This document shows positions 46,901 to 50,790 of a stretch of DNA of 50,790 nt, piece by piece. Position numbers and translations under genes: made by a program. The number at the start of each line of letters is the position of its first letter. Positions within the stretch are counted from its first letter, which is position 1. This DNA comes from Lachnospiraceae bacterium (GTDB lineage Bacteria; Bacillota; Clostridia; Lachnospirales; Lachnospiraceae), in assembly GCA_029054245.1 (NCBI GenBank), contig JAIDFQ010000019.1:1-50790 (forward strand), read 5' to 3'. Below the pieces are notes generated by a model, which saw nothing but the letters and a program-made list of their open reading frames with translations, did not search any database and was not told the DNA's origin.

Positions 46901-47633
46901 TCTTAAAAATCTATCAGAGATGGAAAGTGCGCTCGTGAGATTGAATAAGGATAATTTGGAAAATCCGGCAGAGGCAAATTTATTGGAATTTGTGTTAAAT
47001 GCAGTACAGCAGATGGAGCAATATAGTGACTATCTGATATGTAATTCAGAAACGCGAAATGAAGACACTTATAATAAATTTGTGCAGATTTTGTTCAATC
47101 AACGCGGTAAGGATATTTGGGATTATTATCTTAAGGATCAGACTTTTGAAGGCACAGCAAATGATAAATTGAAGAGTGGTTTTCAGAGCGTTGGGAGGAT
47201 AGATTTATTGATATGTCATAAGAATGATTCGATAGGTATTATAGAGACAATAAAGTTAAAAAATGCAGACTATAAAAATATACAGAAACATATACGGAAA
47301 ATTTTTGGGTATAATTCTGCAAATGTTCCAACAGCGTTTTTTCTAATTTTGGCGGACATGTCAAAGCCGGGAAAGTTCTGGGAAAAATATGAGAATATTA
47401 TTTTACCCAGAATGATTGAAGAGACCAAAGGCAATGATTGGCATATTACAGAAAAAAAAACTCAGAGAGATATTGAACTGATTAAACATAGCATAGTACG
47501 TAAGCCAATGTATCTATGCATGACATGTCATGCTTGCGACAGTACGAATCAAACTCTGCATTTATACCATATAATGGTAGATATTCAAAAAGCTGCGGCT
47601 AAAAAAGAAGCTGTTGATGCACGAAAAAGTTAA
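43935..47633 (+). CDS. giant helical protein with nuclease-like C-terminus
   Basis: A 1232-residue protein that I cannot assign to a named family. Residues 1 to about 1030 are almost entirely helical and rich in Glu, Lys, Tyr and Trp, with TPR/HEAT-like stretches (for example around 780-1000), and no signal peptide or clear membrane helix. From about 1040 the character changes. DTYNKFVQILFNQRGKDIWD, then GRIDLLI with D1090, a strand IIETIKL with E1104 and K1107, and KHIRKIFGYN resemble PD-(D/E)XK-type nuclease domains, although the spacing is ExxK rather than ExK. AAGGATGG precedes the ATG, 74 bp after higA. It lies between two direct repeats. A defence or conflict role is inference. Confidence 0.75.
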   Translation: MLLHRHSMEIENQKMQIIRLLEMANMGNYHVSCEADCIGERDIIFEHSGVACKMLALLKSSISPENVYQMEYLDEAYCKFKQETPVLFSKQELFDEGWLIACGEEWLFNISYQHFYERIERLSSEKETQILSFLKELSKIPYRSQIWLRVSDQIVCEELEGVLAIIDGMVYLDPHGKYWLQYGSAIFGKWWDEIIETGIPETVEMYQQIEHWFSCWEFFQRCWEPDCYCEHVEELFEICLKKLEVELENTSWELVEKIFRRRLYLEHNLEGNRQYTDFLQDYPETLIARILYVNENINYNLSEPLERLKRLYYLCLHQYKNVNKEYQIRFLKCMQNPWLYVNFSTFAAKIENVEFLIDCLGCPKLYVVAADVIWEMNYDIMTKIPSIGEKILEELNQNMFEIIDYGLGGENQEEWLSVVKDIIWYLNEKSNWYCKNTYMSKTGIQKYMQLIHNDYIKWYEKNISHKNLLHDKVLEYFYAEFENSSERDIVKSFARYTILLGRQCKEERNWQLFETLLKFLERVQTEDTLISVLPWSFWQEKIWIFMMKGVAENPKETTRFLKLLKPEFYREHVDMQKKENSALSRIGMAAMIQIYLMTILLMEGRVETGEKNRSEIEKAFVECILGVQIEQCDLLDPEFVRILEAEVVIHRCMEIIPMLNVQNQTTIMNEMVKKSPEKLIFLLRYVQNPNIRQKWIQILVQRIEEDFSENLFYIPTYMQIIDYLMEICFQGEDKEQKLVLKADELLKQFQQKIEKKGLRIEKQYASWIQSAKFRLKLLMGEEQDILSDEKNPSSIFYKALIYLNKDDLESLKNAEQLYYTCISHKKTNANSASYINYFVACVRICTHTDISEAEKSKYIQKAENLAKEIRNRDVLLIQDQKVLFINEMHLYIMLNDHLKFWISASRLPAELKYDFSCAKFVIQMLISENKSKRAEEYINELILRYGETNEILQLQRELEEAVVSLERNTPTARYNELPEIEKYRYALNCLKNLSEMESALVRLNKDNLENPAEANLLEFVLNAVQQMEQYSDYLICNSETRNEDTYNKFVQILFNQRGKDIWDYYLKDQTFEGTANDKLKSGFQSVGRIDLLICHKNDSIGIIETIKLKNADYKNIQKHIRKIFGYNSANVPTAFFLILADMSKPGKFWEKYENIILPRMIEETKGNDWHITEKKTQRDIELIKHSIVRKPMYLCMTCHACDSTNQTLHLYHIMVDIQKAAAKKEAVDARKS

Positions 47634-47747
47634 TTAATTTGTATTAGGGTGAAGCATGCAAGGTATGATTCTAATAATTCCGATAAAATGTGCATTTCCT
47701 TAACAAGTAAATCTAAGCAATTAGAGAAGGTAGAGATATATTATCAG
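47634..47747. other. gap between giant gene and repeat B
   Basis: A short reading frame at 47649-47840 runs from here into repeat B, but it has only a weak start context and its tail is repeat sequence, so I do not call it a gene. The whole 47634-48123 gap holds this, repeat B and a possible operator for the following antitoxin relic. Confidence 0.4.
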
Positions 47748-47995
47748 AGTATGCTGGACAGAAGTCTGAGAAACCCGATAAACTGGATATTTGCACGTCC
47801 TTTAATGGTGTTGGAAACATTTAGCAATAGTTTTTTGTAGATGTGTAAAAGGTTAGGTTTTTGCTTGGCTGAGGATTAAAAATCGAATATAGAATAGCGT
47901 ATCGGAGTGAATGAAGTGGGTAGGAACAGCAATTCTCTGGCGGTATGTGATGAGATATCTCATGTGCTGATGGTGGTGCATGGAGTATCTTTATG
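47748..47995. repeat. direct repeat, copy B (~250 bp)
   Basis: The partner of 42871-43118 in the same orientation, beginning AGTATGCTGGACAGAAG and ending at GTGCATGGAGTATC. Divergence from copy A is spread over the whole length, so the duplication is not recent. Immediately after it come the antitoxin relic and the AAA ATPase gene. Confidence 0.8.
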
Positions 47996-48084
47996 AGATG
48001 AAATTCTTATGAATGGAGAATGAAAAATGCATGAAAATGATTTTGCATAAGATAAAATAATTAGGTTGGATTTATCCTAAAACG

Positions 48085-48096
48085 TAGTATGTACTA
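48085..48096. promoter_or_regulatory. small dyad upstream of antitoxin relic
   Basis: TAGTA-TG-TACTA, a 12-bp dyad about 28 bp before the antitoxin start. It may be the old autoregulatory operator. The nearby TTAGG/CCTAA dyad (48061-48080) may belong to it. Confidence 0.3.
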
Positions 48097-48123
48097 TCAT
48101 TACAGACAAAAAGAAGAGTGTGT

Positions 48124-48366
48124 ATGTATATTGATTTAAAGAATCTGGTGTCTATTTCAGAAGCAAACCCCAATTTTTCAGAGATAGCAAGAATGGTGGA
48201 TGAGAATGGTGCTGCTGTGATACTAAAGAATAATTCACCCTGATATGTTTTGATTGGTTACAGCAAGTTGCATGAAGATTCGGACGCAGATAATGAAGCA
48301 TTGGAAGTTGTTGCAACTCGCATATTGCAAAAGAATAAGAAGGTGTTTGAAGAATTAGCAAAATGA
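48124..48366 (+). pseudogene. Phd/YefM-like antitoxin gene with in-frame stop
   Basis: A frame of 80 codons. It starts MYIDLKNLVSISEANPNFSE, the N-terminus of Phd/RelB-type antitoxins of Firmicutes, and continues IARMVDENGAAVILKNNSP. TGA follows at codon 40 (48241-48243). The same frame then carries on with YVLIGYSKLHED and VVATRILQKNKKVFEELAK. The family usually has Arg or Lys at the interrupted position, so one CGA-to-TGA change explains it. No toxin gene follows; the 259-bp gap to the ATPase gene shows only a 22-codon frame. Confidence 0.7.
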
Positions 48367-48625
48367 TAGCTTTGTTTATGAATGTGATATCTTGTACTCT
48401 GTTATATTGGTTTAGAGAGTGTGAGATGTGATATTCTCTTACTGATGTATGGTAGGTTATTCAACAATGAGTATTATGGTGTTGTAAAAGAAAATAGAAA
48501 GTGTTATATGGTTTGCTATTGGAGCTGAAAGTTGCATGAATACCCCTTTTTTTGTTATAGTAATGTTGTGCTTTTTAGTTGGTAAAAGCTTATGATGAAT
48601 ATAGAAGTGTATATGGAGATAAACT

Positions 48626-50317
48626 ATGAATATAAATGATGCACGATTAGATAAATTAATAAATTTTATAGAGACATATCGTAGAAGATTAGTTAGTAAC
48701 AATGGAAAGCATGGTGGTGTAGAGTATATTGCTACTGGTAACGAAAATGAAAAAATAAAAGCCCCATGTTGCCATATAATAGAAGCGAGACGAGGATGTG
48801 GTAAAACAACATTCATTAGCAAAGCTTTATTTGAGGAAGAAAATGTTTTGCAAGTATATATTGATTGTCAGAAATATAACGGTATACAGGCTGATACTGT
48901 TATATTGCAAATATGTAGTGATATTTTAGAAGAAATGAATCAGTTCTTGAATCAGGAGGAGATTCAGAAATATAAAGATATATATATAAATAAGACAAAA
49001 GGAGTTTTTGGATTTATAAGAAAGAAATTTAAAAAAGTTGATTCGGATATTGTAGCTGATTATGGAAATTATATTTCTATAAAAAAATCTGTTGAAATGT
49101 TAAAGAATACGATTAAGGATATTTTGGCGCGACCAGAAGAACAAAAATTTGACTATAAGGATAGCAGAGATAATACCAATGCAAAAACGCAGAAGAGTAG
49201 TAGAAATGTTCATAAGAAAATTTTCGTAGAGGGCAGCGCAGATGGCAGTTTTCCAGTGTCTGAATTACTTGTTAAGATTCAATCGGTTACCAGTTACCAA
49301 AACGTAAAAGAAAATATATATGAAGAGATTGATGAAAGTAAAAATATCAAGAGAATAGACACTAATTATAGTAAGACTGTAAAAAGAACAGAACTTATCG
49401 ATGAATTAAAAATATGCTTTGCGAAATTATATGATTTTGTTAAAGAAAAATATGGTGAAAGAATTGTATTGTTTTTAGATGATTTTTATCAAATAGAATT
49501 TGACTATCAACCTAGAATTTTGCAATATTTTCATGGTATATATAAGGAGAGTGGAGGTGCATTTTGCTTTAAGGCTGTTGCAATTCCGAATTCTGTAAAA
49601 ATTAATTATGATGGACAAAGGCTATTTAGCAAGAAAGATGATTTTCCAACGATTGTTCTGAATTACGATCTTATAGATATGGATAATTTAGTTATTAAAT
49701 TAGTAAAAATACTTATTTCAATAGAAAAGAATATAGGATTGTCTGATAACGATATTTATTCTTTATTTACTAGTGGTACATTATATTATCTTGTGATGGC
49801 TTCTGGAGGAATACCACGAGATTTTATGGCATTATTTTCAAATACATTAATACATGCTAGAGATAGAAGGAATGAGCAAATAACAAAAAATGATTTATAT
49901 GCAATAATTTCAGAGTTAAAGAAGGAAAAAGAAAGTGATCGAGAAGTTGATTTGATAGGATTTACAAATCAGGCAATAGATGATGCATTGGATTGGTTGG
50001 AAGATTGGGTAAAAGATTCTAAGATAAATGTAATGCTTTACCCAGTAGTTTCTTACAAAAAACATGAAAAAATACTAAAAGCTTTGGTAAACTTAAGATA
50101 TATACATATTATTAATGAACATGTAACTCCAGAAGGGAAAAACTTTGAAGCTGTTGGCATTTTGCTGGATATGACATTGTATGCGACAAGTGGTAGGTTA
50201 CCTAATTACTTTAATATGTGTGAATTTTGGGTCAAGGATCGACATTCAAGTAAGCTTAGACAAGCTAAAATAGGTAGTTTTTCGGATGAATTTGTTAACG
50301 GTCTGGAAAGAATATAA
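48626..50317 (+). CDS. ORC/Cdc6-like AAA ATPase
   Basis: A 563-residue P-loop ATPase. Walker A is EARRGCGKTTF (53-63), with Ala in place of the first Gly. Walker B is IVLFLDDF (281-288), followed by a sensor-like strand FCFKAVAIPNS (about 315-325). GGIPRDF near residue 390 fits the arginine region after the lid. The C-terminal part (about 450-563) looks like a winged-helix domain. The fold resembles bacterial ORC/Cdc6-like or KAP/NACHT-type ATPases often found in mobile or defence loci. GGAGATAAACT precedes the ATG. The DNA is markedly AT-rich. No partner gene is complete within the window. Confidence 0.75.
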   Translation: MNINDARLDKLINFIETYRRRLVSNNGKHGGVEYIATGNENEKIKAPCCHIIEARRGCGKTTFISKALFEEENVLQVYIDCQKYNGIQADTVILQICSDILEEMNQFLNQEEIQKYKDIYINKTKGVFGFIRKKFKKVDSDIVADYGNYISIKKSVEMLKNTIKDILARPEEQKFDYKDSRDNTNAKTQKSSRNVHKKIFVEGSADGSFPVSELLVKIQSVTSYQNVKENIYEEIDESKNIKRIDTNYSKTVKRTELIDELKICFAKLYDFVKEKYGERIVLFLDDFYQIEFDYQPRILQYFHGIYKESGGAFCFKAVAIPNSVKINYDGQRLFSKKDDFPTIVLNYDLIDMDNLVIKLVKILISIEKNIGLSDNDIYSLFTSGTLYYLVMASGGIPRDFMALFSNTLIHARDRRNEQITKNDLYAIISELKKEKESDREVDLIGFTNQAIDDALDWLEDWVKDSKINVMLYPVVSYKKHEKILKALVNLRYIHIINEHVTPEGKNFEAVGILLDMTLYATSGRLPNYFNMCEFWVKDRHSSKLRQAKIGSFSDEFVNGLERI

Positions 50318-50790
50318 TAATTAAGAGAAGTACCTGTAAATTAAATGCTCTTACAGATTATTGAATTAACAAGGTTTGGAGTAGAGTTCTGGACGGAACT
50401 GGACAAAATCAAAAATCTATATGGAATATATTGCAGCTGGAACTGGCCGGAGTCTGCTTCTTTATTATGAAGATAAAAGCCAGAAATATCAAGAGGTATA
50501 GTAATAATGTGATGGAAAGGTGATGTTAGACAGGGGGATTTTTAACAGTATTGATGCTGCTAATGTAGCATCGAGACACCATTAGAAAGCAGTATAACAG
50601 CGGCAAACTGCTTTGTATATTAAATTGAATAGAGATAAGCCAAAGGGCATTTCATCTTGTGCTGGATGGATGTCCTTTTTCATGCAGATTTTTAGGAGGA
50701 AGGGAACGCATGGAACGTAAGCGTCAAATATTCCTGCGGATTTCCTGATCCTCAAGTTTCCCCTATAATTGTAGTGGATAGATATTTAGA
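50318..50790. other. non-coding or relic tail of window
   Basis: Only short frames are seen here; for example 26 codons from MEYIAAGTGRSLLLYYEDKS, without a clear ribosome site. A GGAGG-preceded ATG at 50710 yields just 12 codons. I see no tRNA, no transposase and no complete gene. The stretch contains one hairpin, listed separately. Confidence 0.4.
50642..50680 (+). terminator. possible terminator
   Basis: AAAGGGCAT (50642-50650) pairs with ATGTCCTTT (50670-50678) using one wobble, followed by T residues. It may end the ATPase transcript. Confidence 0.4.

Noticed and set aside
47649-47840. 63-codon frame running into repeat B
   Set aside because: Much of it is repeat sequence, and copy A has a stop in the matching frame, so it is not a conserved gene.
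48364-48432. 22-codon frame overlapping the end of the antitoxin relic (MIALFMNVISCTLLYWFREC...)
   Set aside because: The overlap looks like a toxin start, but the product is too short and matches no toxin that I recognise.
50381-50520. Transposase remnant near the window end
   Set aside because: Short frames only, no terminal inverted repeats or catalytic motif visible.

Overview
The window looks like chromosome of a gut Lachnospiraceae-type member of Clostridia. This rests on gene content and style rather than any marker gene: strong Shine-Dalgarno sites, TG-extended -10 promoters, an AT-leaning composition, a Gram-positive Pel-type exopolysaccharide locus, a CUT1 sugar ABC transporter lacking its own ATPase, and a secreted M60 (mucin-type) metallopeptidase carrying a dockerin. 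No rRNA, tRNA or CRISPR array was seen.

Region 1 (93-17494) is one tightly packed plus-strand operon of 12 genes. It holds GT4, GT8 and GT2 glycosyltransferases, a PelA/DUF2194-like extracytoplasmic protein, PelF, PelG, an SDR-PelD fusion with a c-di-GMP I-site, a PelE-like TPR protein, a large polytopic membrane protein, a second GT4, a membrane-anchored type I pullulanase and a second GT8. The core PelD/E/F/G set predicts a c-di-GMP-controlled synthase and exporter. The added glycosyltransferases and the alpha-glucan debranching enzyme suggest a product or cell-surface function different from classical Pel.

Region 2 (17545-32015) is mostly housekeeping and sensing. It has carA-carB from an extended -10 promoter, a lipoprotein/permease/permease sugar transporter behind a LacI/CcpA-type operator, a chemoreceptor with a long lysine-rich cytoplasmic tail, an unknown protein, a LysR regulator and a HAD phosphatase. 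A minus-strand group follows: a small membrane protein, an alpha/beta hydrolase and a DtxR-family repressor.

Region 3 (32198-41739) starts with a PAS / degenerate GGDEF / intact EAL protein, a plausible c-di-GMP phosphodiesterase in the same neighbourhood as the PelD receptor. Next comes a probable operon of a TetR regulator (operator inside its promoter), a giant M60 metallopeptidase with an internal dockerin, and a membrane-anchored cohesin-like protein. That suggests a small two-piece surface-docked mucinase.

Region 4 (about 41.8-50.8 kb) is an AT-richer accessory island full of relics: a truncated LytTR-type response regulator, a NUDIX hydrolase, a fossil XRE fragment, and two imperfect ~250-bp direct repeats. 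The repeats bracket a HigBA-like pair (HigB frameshifted) and a 1232-residue helical protein with a nuclease-like C-terminus. Beyond them are an antitoxin gene with one nonsense codon and an ORC/Cdc6-like AAA ATPase. The repeat-flanked module and the ATPase are the best candidates here for an undescribed, perhaps defence-related, system; this is inference from architecture only.
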